Assembly: GCA_015847255.1 (NCBI GenBank)
Contig: JADLZK010001918.1
Location: 1,116,001 to 1,180,000, forward strand
DNA from: Hyparrhenia diplandra
Lineage: Eukaryota > Streptophyta > Magnoliopsida > Poales > Poaceae
Reading direction: 5' to 3'
DNA length: 64,000 bases
The notes beneath the pieces are model-generated. The model searched no databases. It saw only the letters and a program-made list of their open reading frames with translations, and had not been told where the DNA came from. Below, piece by piece: positions 44,375 to 55,809 of the stretch. Both the position numbers and the translations under genes were made by a program. The number at the start of each line of letters is the position of its first letter. The stretch's first letter is position 1.

Positions 44375-45070
44375 CCTCTATTTAAATTTTGGAACCAACG
44401 AGAAAATTTAAATAGAGAAGTAGAAAGTTTTTTGCTTTAAGTTATGTTATGGTATTGTTATCTTCTCGACCAACGTTGATGATAATAATATTATAATTTA
44501 TAGTTTCAGTTTAAGTTTGAATCTCTTATAAACCTTTTGTGTCAAACTGACCAATTTTTTCGAGAGAGAAGATTAAGATAAAGTTTACGCTATAGTGACG
44601 TTGAGTACACGAGAATAATTGTGTATGTTACCAAAGTTATATTATGATGTTGTAATAGCAATATTATGAATTTAGCAAGGCACTAATTCTATTTTTGCCC
44701 AACGGTGATATAGAATTAGTGAAAAAAGAATGTTGTATTACTCATATTAGTATTGTTTAGACCAAAGTTGTATAAAGATATTATACTTGTTATTCATGAG
44801 ATTCATGCATTAATTCTATTTACGCCCAACGGTGATATAGAATTGATGTAGAAGAATAATGTTCTATTCTATTTCGCTCAACGATTGTTATAGATAAAGT
44901 TTTGACTTCATGGATATTAATCCAATAAGATAGAGTAATAAAAGCAATAAAAGTTCAGGTTAAGCACTATGTAATGTACTCACTTTATTGAGCTTATTTT
45001 AGTTCAGTCCTTATGATAAGAGTTATAACAAGTTATATGCATGGTTATTCGACCAACGTCGGATTAAGCA
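44375..45070 (+). repeat. Stem-loop repeat cluster B (about six members)
   Basis: Members are at 44375-44418 (perfect 15-bp stem CTCTATTTAAATTTT / AAAATTTAAATAGAG), 44451-44492, 44681-44721 (CACTAATTCTAT / ATAGAATTAGTG), 44809-44847, 44863-44898 and 45041-45070. Loops are gGAACCAACGAG, cgACCAACGttG and GCCCAACGGTGA. A looser candidate lies at 44521-44571. Cluster B was next to cluster A before the solo LTR inserted between them. Confidence 0.8.
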
Positions 45071-46100
45071 TGTGTATTATAGAAAATTCAGACTTGTTTC
45101 TAAATATGACAATAAGAGCCAATCTTGGCATTTAAGTCCCTTCAAGGGAACCATTTAGCTTTAGCGGGAAGAGTTTTAGTCAATACCAAAGATAACCCGC
45201 ATGGTGGGGTAAAGTTGGTATACTACTTAAGTCATACTATCTTGATCGCGAGATAATTCATGTGCTTTCATTATATCTACATTGGGAGAGAAGTTTTAGA
45301 GTAGCTCTTATGCTATCCTAGTACTTCACCTCTATTGTGTAGTGATTATTATTCAGCACTCACCGAGTTTAAAGATTATAGAATGTTCAATAGAATCTAA
45401 AACACTAAGCTTAGTTTTTAAGTAAAATAAGAAAACAGTACTCCTATAAGAATTAAGAAATAAAATTTAGAATGATTTCGAATTGTGGCGAGAAAAATTC
45501 ACGCCACATTTCGAGGGGGAGAAAAGTAAGATAATCGGGGAAAGATACTCCCTTATACTTCGGATAATATGAGATCTCAGATAATGCAAGTGCATTACAT
45601 TGCATTGAAGCTAAGAGTGATCTATAAAGATAAATATGATCGTTATGGGAGTACAATGAGTGATCTATAAAGATAAATATGATCGTTGCAGGAGTACAAT
45701 GATCATAAATAAGATAGATGCCCCTAAATATTGAGTTTAAGCTGTGCTCAAGACACTGTATGAGTTTAGTAGATTAATGAGTTTAATCGATTGCTTGAGG
45801 TACTACATGATTTTTAGCAGATTAAACCCAAAATAAGAAATTTGAGAATACACTATCTTTTATAAGATGGAGTAATCTGGGGAGCATGGTTTAAAGACCT
45901 AATTCCTCAAGTGAGAGCAATTAGGGGAGCAAGGTAGTACAAGAAATAAGTTTTAAGGAAAACGGGTACATGTGCCCACTCGGATGTTTAAGAACCATAC
46001 TTTATGATACTTGCTCTTGCTGCACTAATAATGTCAAACATTGAAGTACCAACACCTGTTGTTAATTCTCCCTTGCCGATAAATAATGAGAATTTGGAAC
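45071..46100 (+). other. AT-rich copia interior, no gene seen
   Basis: This part of the copia interior has no supported frame. A tandem duplication 'gagtgatctataaagataaatatgatcgtt' type unit is present at about 45614-45700. Confidence 0.45.
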
Positions 46101-47700
46101 TTGCCCTTCGGGATCCTTAGAGCCTTATGTCGAGCAAGAGAAAGAGTAGAAATAGCCCCATAAGGCGCCAAATAATGAAGGTCAATTATATCAGATGATC
46201 ATGAGGTTTATCGGACCAAAAGAATTACAAATAGAAGGTGATTCCACCTCGTTTGAATAAAGCCACAAGAAAATACCCCACTCTTTGAAGTGGCTAGTTG
46301 TTACGTAAGAATAAGATGAATGTCCCAATGGAGTCAAACCAAAGTAGGTCGTTATGGGTCTACAAGATAAGATGTGACTCTAAAGGGAATATGTTAAAGT
46401 ATAAGAAGAGGATGTTCCTAATGGAGCCAAATCAGTAGGCTACATATGGGTCTACAAGGTGAAAAGTGACTCCAAAGGGAAATGTGTAAAAAGAACGACT
46501 TATAATGAAAAGATTTATGTGAAGAGGATGAGTATGCTACAAAGTAAGTATCGGTGGCGCATTGCAATTCAGAATTACATCAGATGGATGTATAGAAAAT
46601 ATTCCTCATTGGAGATTAGTATGAGATGGTTGCATAAGAATATAACACATAGGATAACATAAGAAGAAATACATTTATGGGTTGATGTAAGACACTAGAC
46701 GGTGACATCTAAGGTTTAATGAGATATAATAAGAAAGTTTCAGTTAAGGAGAATATGATGACAATTGCATTAGTACAGAGTTATAGAATCAGAAATTTAT
46801 TCCCCAGAATTAAATTAGAATGATCTTGGTAAAATGTCACTTCTTTAAGCAATTAGAACTCACTGAGATAAGGAAGGTGTATTAAAACTATCGCAAATGC
46901 ATACTTAGAAAAGATTCCAAAGCAATAAGTTATGCATGCGAGAAAACCTACTTTGTTCTTCATGTCAAGGGCAATATCTTAGGAATTTTAGTGTGATCAC
47001 AATCAGTAAGAAAGAGATTTTAGTGTGATTAGAATCATTAAGAAACAGATCATATAAAGATGGTACCATATGCTTCAGCTGTTGGAAGCTTAATAAATGC
47101 ATAAGATTGCCCACGACTTAGTTCATCGGGTTGTTTTTGGCAAAGACCACTCCAGCTATAGATCACTGGAATGGAGTTATAAGTATCGGTCTCATGCTAA
47201 CAAGAGAAAGGACAACTACTCACAAATAGATGTGGGTACATAGTCTCAAGTTATGGCAACAACTCCATAATTGTTGCTAATACTTACTGTTGGAGTTTTA
47301 TCGTGGAAAAGCTCCAACGAAATAGTTTCAGTGCCATTAGTGATGCAAAGTTATGATATAGCATGTCATGAGGCTGAGGAACAGGCAAATGATTAAGGTA
47401 TCCTTTACCCGAAATTGATAATGGTTGACAACAACAATAACCATATAAGCAATTTATTACTCACGAGACAACAGGTCAAAGTGTGCTGCCAAACACATTG
47501 ACACTAAGTTATATGTTGTAAAGGGGAAAGTCGAGAATCATTATTAGATTATTAAGCATAAGTATTAAGTAAGTTCTTGCGGATCCGCTTACAAAGGCCT
47601 ACCACCCAGTGTGTTCAGAGAATACACAGTCGACATGGGTTTATGGGAAAGCCAATGAGTTCTGGACGCTTAGGGCCCAATTAGAAGTAAGAACTCTGTT
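46100..47700 (+). pseudogene. Degenerate Ty1-copia pol (reverse transcriptase/RNase H) remnant
   Basis: Copia polymerase signatures survive as fragments. WVYKIRCDSKG (46355-46387) and again WVYKVKSDSKG (46447-46479) are the N-terminal reverse-transcriptase motif, duplicated in tandem about 92 bp apart. ADPLTK (47579-47596), followed by 'cagagaatacacagtcgacatggg' type sequence, is the C-terminal end of the copia RNase H region. Frames between them are full of stops and indels, and gag, protease and integrase are not recognisable. This remnant fixes the superfamily as copia and shows the element cannot move on its own. Confidence 0.8.
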
Positions 47701-47846
47701 TCAACTTAGAGAGATGTACTGTAGCCGTTAAGTCCAATGGAAATTTTTCTGTGACGATGAAACGCGCTCTACGCATTTCTTTATAATGAGACGGAGCTAG
47801 GCACTAAGTATTTAAGTTAAGATTAAATGTAAGATGTAAGTTGAGA

Positions 47847-47859
47847 TCAAGGGGGAGAA
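47847..47859 (+). other. Polypurine tract of the copia element
   Basis: 'atcaagggggagaa' directly abuts the 3' LTR start TGTTAG; it is the standard plus-strand primer of plant copia elements. Confidence 0.88.
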
Positions 47860-48299
47860 TGTTAGATTGCTCTCATCTGACTCGGTCCAACGATCGAGCC
47901 AGACCACCTTGACCGCGTCCTGATCGGGGACGCTTAACCGACTCTTAGTCGGTGGGCCCCTGTCACACAGCACAATAAATAGAGAGGTGAGGGCCAGGGG
48001 CAGAGTATGAGATTTACCTTCACTGCTGCTACTATCCCACCAGAATATCCTAAGGCCCGATCCGATCATGGGCGTGCTACAAGTGATGGGAAGCTCCACC
48101 GACGCCATCGCCACTGCTCCACCTCTTCTCCGACCGTCGCTGGCCGTGCCCAGACTCCATCAACGAACCTGAGAAGCCCATCAATGGTATGTACCTCTAC
48201 CTCTCTGTATCTCATTCCCCTTAAGATCCAACACTTGTTTATCACAAACAGAGATTAGAGAACCCACTGATTTACACCTAGTGATCCCTATGGCTAACA
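47860..48299 (+). repeat. 3' LTR of the copia element
   Basis: The LTR is 440 bp, TGTTAGATTG to 'cctatggctaaca', followed by the CATCA target duplication. Confidence 0.93.
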
Positions 48300-50473
48300 C
48301 ATCAAACCCAGAGCCGCTGCAGAGCTCCCTCCGTTTGCGTCGATCCTTAGGTAATCTTACCATGATCGCTACCTGCCGTGTTTTTATATCATCGATGCCG
48401 TACGTATATATATACACATATATATTCCGTGCACAACGTGTAGCGCCTTTAGCCATAGCTCTGTTTCATTGCCGTCCATGGAGAGCATCTAGCGCTCTAT
48501 TATGCAAAGTTCATTTGGACACTGACGCTTCACGTTTAGTGGATGCAAGTCTTGGCTATTCAACATCAGTACACAGCTTCGAATCATGCTCTACACCGTG
48601 CATCGGTAGCTTGATGCCATCCTTGCTAACTCCATGACATCATACGATGACATCATATGGTCTCCTTGCCGATTTCCTTTGCATAAATAAATCCTAGAAT
48701 ACAATGGTAATACACGTACATCCAATAATCTTGAGCCATCCATTCTTCAATCTTTGGTCACCCAAACTTGCTGCATAGACCCTAAGCTACTCTAGTACCT
48801 GATCGTAGTCCATCCAGCAATCAAACCATATTTTATTTATTTTATTTCGAAATAAGTTCGGTTTATCTATAGATTTGCCACCAGTTTTCAAAAGCTCATA
48901 ACTTCTTCATTTTAAATCAAAATCGATCCAATCAAGTTGCGTTAGATTCGTAATCTCGTAACCTACATGTTAGTATCACTGTTGGTCAGGTTTTAAACTT
49001 TTAAATTTCGAATCTGAATTAAGTTTATTATTTTATTAATATTAAACTTTTAAAATTCATATCTACGCCGTTTTAGCTCCGATTTCGGTGATTTTTACGT
49101 CTGTGCGATTGTAGTGACGTATAGAATAGTTTTATATACTTTTCAAACTGTTTTTCTACTGTTTGGTGTACTGTTATCTCATTATACCTATTGTTTGCTT
49201 CGCGTATGAATGCTTGGATGATTGTGTGCTGCTGATTGGATTCAAGTAGGCGATGAGCGTTATGTTGGAGATCGAGAAGAGTTGATGATCAAGGAGTTCT
49301 TTTGAAGTTTGGACTTGAAGAAGGATCTATATTTGAGGCAAGTATAGCATAGGACTATCCTTGTTAACTATTCACTTTTAATCACTTAATCATATGCATG
49401 TGTCTAGCTAGTTTGTCAACCTTAAGGACATCCTAGCCAGTTATCTTGTTCATTGAATCCTATGGGTTATTGCATATGGGTAGTTCTTGCTAGTGCTCTA
49501 AATAAATAATTATGATATGAACTTTGATTGGATGAATACATGAAGTGATGTTCATAGACTTGGATGTTGGTAACATGGACTTTAGAGTCGGGCTCATGCT
49601 TTTTACATGATGCTCTGGACTCTCCGTAAGGACTTATCTGTCGTGATCATCCGGGATATACAGTACAACTATGGGGGCTACATGGCTCTGGCTCTAGTCA
49701 TTCAGGGGATAGTGTTTACTTGTGTCGGTGGTTACCGAAACGGAAGAGAATGTGTTGTAGCCCTATCGCTATCCGGCATATTTAGATAACCCCTTTGAAA
49801 GGCTTTATATGATTTTTGGATGTTTTGGGCCTTGCTAACTCATGCATTTGAGGATCATGACTCGTAGTGAAAGTGTACACCTCTGCGCAGAGTATAAACT
49901 GTTATAACAGCCGTGTTCGCGGTCATGAACGGCCTTGGAGACATCACAGAATAGAGATGAAACTGAGACATGGTTAAGAGATGATGATGAGATATGGACA
50001 TAAGATGAGGTTGGAACTGAACGATGATGATGGACTGTCATGAGAACGATATTGTTATGATGATAATGTGGGCTAGTGGGTTAAGCATAACTTATTGCTA
50101 ATTAATTGCTAAAACTTTGACTTACTAAAATGCTTACCGCAGTTAAACCAGTGTCAAGCCTTTTGAGCCTCATAACCCCATGTTATGCTTGCGGAGTTCG
50201 ACATGGACTCACCCTTGCTATTTCCCCTACACCTCAGGTGAAGTTTAGGCTTGTGATCAACCAGTCAGTCGGTCCCTGTGGAGTCTATACCAGAAGGTTA
50301 AAGAGTCTTTTCCGCTGTCTGCTAGCTGAGGTTATTTGCTTTTATATTATGTTAGTTATATTTTAAGCATTGTGAATTGATACTACTATTCATTTGTAAA
50401 CTATATGTGAGATTTGACTTCCATGTCTCACATATAGCTTCATCTGGTTTTGCTCTTAAAACCGGGTGTTACA

Positions 50474-52600
50474 GCGCCCCATTTGAGCTAATCATTCGCT
50501 AAAAAAAATTGATATTTCAAATTAACTAGAATTAATATACAGTACCGAAAGAAAATATACTGGTAATACAATTAATTGAGCTAACTGATCTCTAGTTTCG
50601 GTCATCCTATGTCTTACAAGTTCAGTTTACTCATGCATTACCACATTTCTTGCTATTCAATGCGTACAGAAAGAATTAATAAGTAATAAGCTATTACTGA
50701 AAGAAAAATTGCAGAGAATCAACAAATAAGTTAACATTGTTTGGCAACTACAAATAAATTAACATCAAACAGTTTCACTGAATGCATTCACCTAAATTCG
50801 TCGTCATGGCTCCCTCAGCACCCAGTTCCCCCATAGTATATATAAGCTCCATATAGTGAAAGCCTCACTTAGCATATGCAAGAGTATGTGTGCTGCTTGT
50901 TGGTCTTACATGACTAAATAAATAGGAGGTATGTGGCTTATTGGATGATACATCATACAATACAATGCAGCATATAGGAATGAGAAGCATCAGGAAAGGA
51001 AAAATAGAATAGGTCATGTATGATATCCTCGAAGAGTTGCATATGATCACCGGTAGCATCAGTTCCACAAGCAGCACAAAGGGGGTGCTAACGAGTTGCC
51101 TCAGTTTGATAGTTGTTTCGCTCTTGGCCCTTGGCCCATAACACAGCCGTGGCACATCGGGTGATGGAAGGAGAACAACTCAACCATTACCAGTCAATTT
51201 TTTTTCAAAAGGGCTCTTAAGCCAACTCAGTTGCCGGTAGACGTTATTGTTGTGGATCCGACAAGAGGACGCCTCAGGCATTTCCAAATTCTACACCCGA
51301 AGGAACGCCAGACAGCTTAAACAACCATGATAAGTGGTGCCACCTAGTAGTTGCGCCACTAACAAAAGACTCATCAAGTACTAACGGATTTTTACAGGTG
51401 CGAGGGCAGCGTGGGTACCTCTGGTAAATGGATAGTGTGACAACCAGGTTGTTGGTCAGAGGATTTGTTCTCTGCTCATGCACAAATACATGGAAAGAAT
51501 TGCTTTGTTGTAAGAACTGATTAACTCTATAACCACTTTTTTGGTTGGCCGTGGAATGTAATTGTTTCCGTCATAATACCACATCCTCCACAAGTTAGTG
51601 ATAAGTATACGGATGAGGAATGGAACTATTAATTATTCCATCATAGTTTATAGGGACTCATGATGTATGACCTGATATAAGATATTGTATTAAGTAGTTC
51701 CTCAAGTCAAATTGTAATCTCATCGTAGCATATATTTATATATATATATAAGTTACATCTACTCCTGAATCTCATCTCTGCTGATCACCGGTGCTTTTTT
51801 CTTATTCGTAATTAATCAGCTTTCAAAACGAGACTTGTTGGTCGATTACGAGATGATTGCCATCATGGCATGCAGAGTGATTGAACGCATAGTATGCTTC
51901 TAAGACAGAGGTTGTAGCTGTATAGTATAGTGGGCTACAGTTGTGCTATTAATTGATGTTTCTAGTGGGGACTCAATGTCATCCATGATGCTGTCGTGCT
52001 TCAATTTGTCCAGTGCAACAAAATAGTTTGTTGGTTTAGAGATTAATTTTGCTGCTGATATGCAAGAGAGATGACCATGTATATATCCTTATATTTGCAT
52101 AAAAGTGCCTGCAAAAAGGCAAATCAAAACAGGCTTTCATGTAATTGAGCCCGATCCATCTCTATGGGTCAAACCAATTCGTCATCACTGGCACTGCAAC
52201 CAGTGTCCTTGACTCCTTTACTAATCGAGCATCAGAGTCCCCTCATCCCAGAGACAGTCAAGTGGTCTGATCCTCCAAGGCTGTAGTATCATTCTTCCTC
52301 ATTACTGCCAGGCCCCTTTGTGCTGTTTCTCACATCGTGGGATTGAACCAATATGTGACGATTCGTGACTCTTCAAGGATTACATATTTTGCTCGGCCTG
52401 TTTTTTCTTTCCAGGTGTTTCTCATTCCCATTCCACAAGACACACATGCATTGTCTCTAGCAAGTGTGGCTTCAGACTACGATGTATCATTCTTGAATAA
52501 CAGCTAGTGGGGCTTCAGACTACGATGCTTATATATACTGCTATACATAATCACAGGACGAGTGTAGGTGGAAGCGTTCCATGAAAACTGTTATTGGCTA
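50474..52600. repeat. Segmental tandem copy I (50-60 kb repeat)
   Basis: It holds blocks found again downstream in the same order: 'ggtaatacaattaattgagc' (about 50560), 'gtatatataagctcc' with TATATATAAG (50837-50846), 'cagcacaaagggggtgctaac' (about 51071), 'aggatttgttctctgctcatg' (about 51460), 'cgtggaatgtaattgtttcc' (about 51549), 'ctgatatgcaagagagatgacc' (about 52055) and 'cggcctgttttttctttccag' (about 52395). No gene is recognised. Confidence 0.6.
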
Positions 52601-52639
52601 GCACGTGTGTAGTGGTCAGTGTGTGTGTGTGCTTGTATG

Positions 52640-54090
52640 AGTGTTTAAACAGTAGTAGCTAGAATTAAGTAATACGCTACTAAATGAAAATTTGCAGAGA
52701 ATCAACAAATAAATTAACTTTAAACAGTTTCATGTAATGCAGTCACCTAAATTCTTCATGGCTCCTTCAGTCCCCAATTCCACCATACTATATAATATAA
52801 GCAGATAGAGTGAAAACTACACTTACTACCAGGTGTAATAGTATGTGTGCAGCTTCTTGCTCTTATAGGAATTCTCAACATATATATAGGAGGTAGTAGT
52901 GAGGGTTATGGATGATACACCATACAATGCATGAGCATACAGATCTAGTTAGTGCATCTGTGTTTTGTGCAACATATATGAATGAGAAACATCTGGAAAC
53001 GATAAATAGAATAGGTGAAGTATGATATCCTCGAAGAGTTGAATATCATCACTATCTTGGTTCCTTCCACACGCAGCACAAGGGATAGTTGCGTTGTTCG
53101 GCTCTTGGCCCTTGTCCCATAACATAACCTTGGAGCTTGGGATGATGCAAGGTGAAGAACCGCGAAGGATGGGATGACCGAAGAAGAACAATTGGCTTCG
53201 AGCCTGTGAACTTGAAGAACTCCCCGCCACTATACAACTTCTTTTCTGAAGGAAAATGGCAGCAGCTCGATCTGCGCTTGCATATATACAAGTAGGTTTA
53301 GAAAAAAAAAAGAACAGGGCACAACCATTGCACCGCCCGTCGCCTCGACTAGTAGGTCAATGTTTTCACCTAAGGAAGACAAACCACACAAAGGGAAGAG
53401 GCTCGAATGATTGACGCCCAAGGAAGAAAACAATGTCTAGAGGCGTCATCGTCATCGGCCTAAGAGGGCATAGCTTTCACCAGCACCTCGACCCCATGCA
53501 CAATGTTAGGAACGACTTGCCTGCTGCACCACCGCCAAGATTGGCACCACGGCAACAAGGCGACCGTCCACTACCTCCGTGGCCCTGCTGTGGAAGGCCA
53601 TGGCCCTAACCAAGAGGGGGTGTCTGTTGTGTGTTTGCGGTAGGCTTCAAGTCCATTGGCCACATGCATGTTGTGCTAATCATCCCAGATATTGCATCTA
53701 AGTTATTTACCAAATGGGAAAATGGGAAAAGCAATTTATATCTGTCTCTTGAAATTGCATTTCTTGCTAATCACGATTTGCTTACTTTAAACCATTTGGT
53801 AAGAGAACAAACGTGTAGTGGCGTGAGCTGCCTCTATGTACCTCTCGGCTTACTTCAAGGGCCAAATGGGCAATCTTGACTGCAGTCACAAAAGGGGTGA
53901 CAACAAGCTAGTCTCTGCTCGTATGTGCTGCCTCGCTGTGCTTGCTCATGAGCACTGCCTAGTACTGGCTCCATTAACAAGACTTATCTAGCACGGATAC
54001 CTTAGATATATAGTTTGACAACCAGGTTTGTCGGAGGATTTGTTCTCTATTCATGCACAACCCCGGGTTTGTCGAGGATTTGTTCTCTGT
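52640..54090. repeat. Segmental tandem copy II, partial
   Basis: It repeats the promoter-like block (TATA region at about 52788-52800, 'atcctcgaagagttgaata', 'cagcacaaggg') and later 'ggatttgttctctattcatgcac' (about 54037), with a tandem echo at about 54069. A GC-richer insert (about 53330-53620) separates them. Open frames on the minus strand at 52949-53291 are not conserved as protein between copies. Confidence 0.5.
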
Positions 54091-54328
54091 TCAATGTAAA
54101 ATTTGTCAAAAACAAACCATTAACTGTTGGTTGTGCCTTGGAAAACGCATGCGCCATTGATTGCGAGGAGACGTCCATTGCTCGCAATCGGTCGTTGTTA
54201 ACGTTTTCTCGAGGAGCCGTCTTTTAGGAAGCGGCAAGGCTGGTTACTATTGATACCCCGCCCTCCTCCCCATCATTTCGCTATCGAACACTAACTTCTC
54301 TTTCGTACCATTTCACAGGAAGCCGGAT

Positions 54329-54595
54329 ATGCCACCAACGACGATCAACAAGGCCGCCAACCGAGAGGAGATGAAGTTATTTGTGGGCGCCTCAAAGACC
54401 GTCCTCTACAAGCTCAACGATCGGGGCGATGATGTTGGCCTGCCAAGGGTGAATCGGCATTGCGAGGGAGAAGGCCAACTTCTCGCCCTCGGATCGACTC
54501 CTTGGCCGATATCTTATTTTGAGGGAATGGCCAAACTGGAGGAGATGGAGGAGGAGGCCAAGAAGGCGGCCAGGTGGGCCAAGAATTCGTCTTAG
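54329..54595 (+). CDS. Hypothetical 88-residue protein
   Basis: The frame MPPTTINKAANREEMKLF... ends AARWAKNSS. The C-terminal half is charged and helical-looking (MAKLEEMEEEAKKAARW), with no signal peptide or membrane segment. It follows 'ttcacag', a good splice acceptor, so it may be the last exon of a larger gene or of a transposon gene. It sits just upstream of a CACTA-type end (55331). I do not recognise the family; a transposon-derived origin is likely. Confidence 0.35.
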   Translation: MPPTTINKAANREEMKLFVGASKTVLYKLNDRGDDVGLPRVNRHCEGEGQLLALGSTPWPISYFEGMAKLEEMEEEAKKAARWAKNSS

Positions 54596-55124
54596 GTTAT
54601 TTTTTGTTAATTTATCAATTATCTTATTTGTGTGGATTTATAAGATACAATACATTTGGTTTGTGTGGTTCATTAATGAATCAATTGTTTGTTAATCTAC
54701 TGCATGCCAATCTTCTTTTTTTGTCGTTAATTTGTTCTACTGTTTCCTTGCATCTATCGGTTTAATATGATGCATGTGAATCTTGTAATGGCTAGTTGTT
54801 TTATTTCAATCCCGGTAGTCATCGATCCGTGTTCTAGTATGTTCTAATGAACGGTCGTTTCTTAATCTAATGCGTGTCAATCTTCATTTTCTATCATTTG
54901 TTTCACTGTTCCTTTGTCTTGAAATCGGTATTCGTCTTGGAAGGCGGAGGCATCGCAGGCCGCTTTCTTTTTAATTTTATTAGTTATCTAGTATTTTTAT
55001 GTGTTTGTAAGATACTATGTATTATCTTCCAATGATTGAATCGCTTGTTATTTTGTTTTGCATCAATCTTCTTTTTCTATCATTTGTTTTTACTGTTACT
55101 TCGTTTTGAAACCTCTATCGGTTC

Positions 55125-55331
55125 TTATTTAAAGCCGGCAGTGATCTCGTGTCCATCGAGATCACTGGTTGGGAACTATTCAACCCAGTAGTGATTTAAA
55201 TCTTAACTGCGGTTATGGCTAGTTTCATGGAGTTTATGATTTTGCTGGCGCTTTGAATTGGTCATCACTGCCGGTGGATTGGATTCTGGCGAGTATCTTT
55301 GCTGGCGATGATGAAGAAATGTGTAGTAGTG
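55125..55331. mobile_element. Right end of a CACTA-type transposon
   Basis: Read from 55331 inward the sequence is CACTACTACACATTTCTTC, a CACTA-type terminus. Subterminal motifs built on CCGGCAGTGATC/GATCACTG face each other at about 55135-55170, 55190 and 55261-55275. The left end was not found, so this is a fragment or a short element with a diverged left terminus. The 88-residue frame upstream may belong to it. Confidence 0.55.
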
Positions 55332-55809
55332 CCACCGGGGGTTCAAGTCACATGATTCCACAAATTATTCCAATTTTAAATATCTATCTGGGATGCACCA
55401 CACAACCCTGCACACTACAATCTTTGCTCTGAGCCAGGAGGCTTGCATGGTTTCCTGTCTCGCCTAGAACAGTCTTAAACTTCATTTGAAGCCATTGCAA
55501 TACTTGACTTATCATAACGATGGCACTAGTATAGAGCCGCCACTGTAGATCGATTTATAGTGATGACATTCTTAATTAAGAAACCATCTAGTGTCAATAC
55601 TTACATGTTTTCAATGGCCTTTCACACTGGCTGTTTCTAAAGAAGTCAATAAAAATGAATAAGTACCTCCATTACAAATGTTTTCTATACTACTGCAGTA
55701 GAGCCTGACATGCCTGAGGCGATGTGGATCATAGACACTGATGCAACTACTGCTGGGGTACACCCGCCACTCGTGGCCTCTAGGACAAGCAAGTCATTCC
55801 CACTAAATC

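Larger units (their letters stand above)
39903..48299 (+). mobile_element. Ty1-copia retrotransposon, 8.4 kb, TSD CATCA, non-autonomous
   Basis: Two similar LTRs (39903-40345 and 47860-48299) start TGTTAG and end CTAACA. CATCA is duplicated at 39898-39902 and 48300-48304. A primer-binding site complementary to initiator tRNA-Met follows the left LTR (about 40347), and a polypurine tract 'caagggggagaa' precedes the right LTR. The 7.5-kb interior has no intact gag-pol; it holds a GC-rich leader, stem-loop repeats, a nested solo LTR with a TRIM inside, and worn pol remnants at the 3' end. Removing the nested solo LTR leaves about 6.2 kb. Confidence 0.93.
28845..50473 (+). mobile_element. Gypsy 3' LTR split by two nested transposons
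   Basis: The LTR is in three pieces: 28845-28858 (TGTAACACCCCAAA), 39078-39902 and 48305-50473 (ends 'aaaaccgggtgttaca'). Joined, it is about 3.0 kb and colinear with the solo LTR at 23935-27076. Its termini TGTAAC/GTTACA are better preserved than those of the solo LTR. Gap 1 is a CACTA element (TSD AAA); gap 2 is a Ty1-copia element (TSD CATCA). Both insertions are therefore younger than this LTR. Confidence 0.85.

Noticed and set aside
23935..50473. One full-length gypsy element with the LTRs at 23935 and 28845 as its two ends
   Set aside because: The first LTR has its own exact TACTC duplication on both sides and the last LTR is not followed by TACTC, so the first is a solo LTR and the second belongs to another copy.
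52949..53291. Minus-strand frames of 79-93 codons near a repeated block
   Set aside because: The corresponding stretches of the other tandem copies do not keep a common protein.
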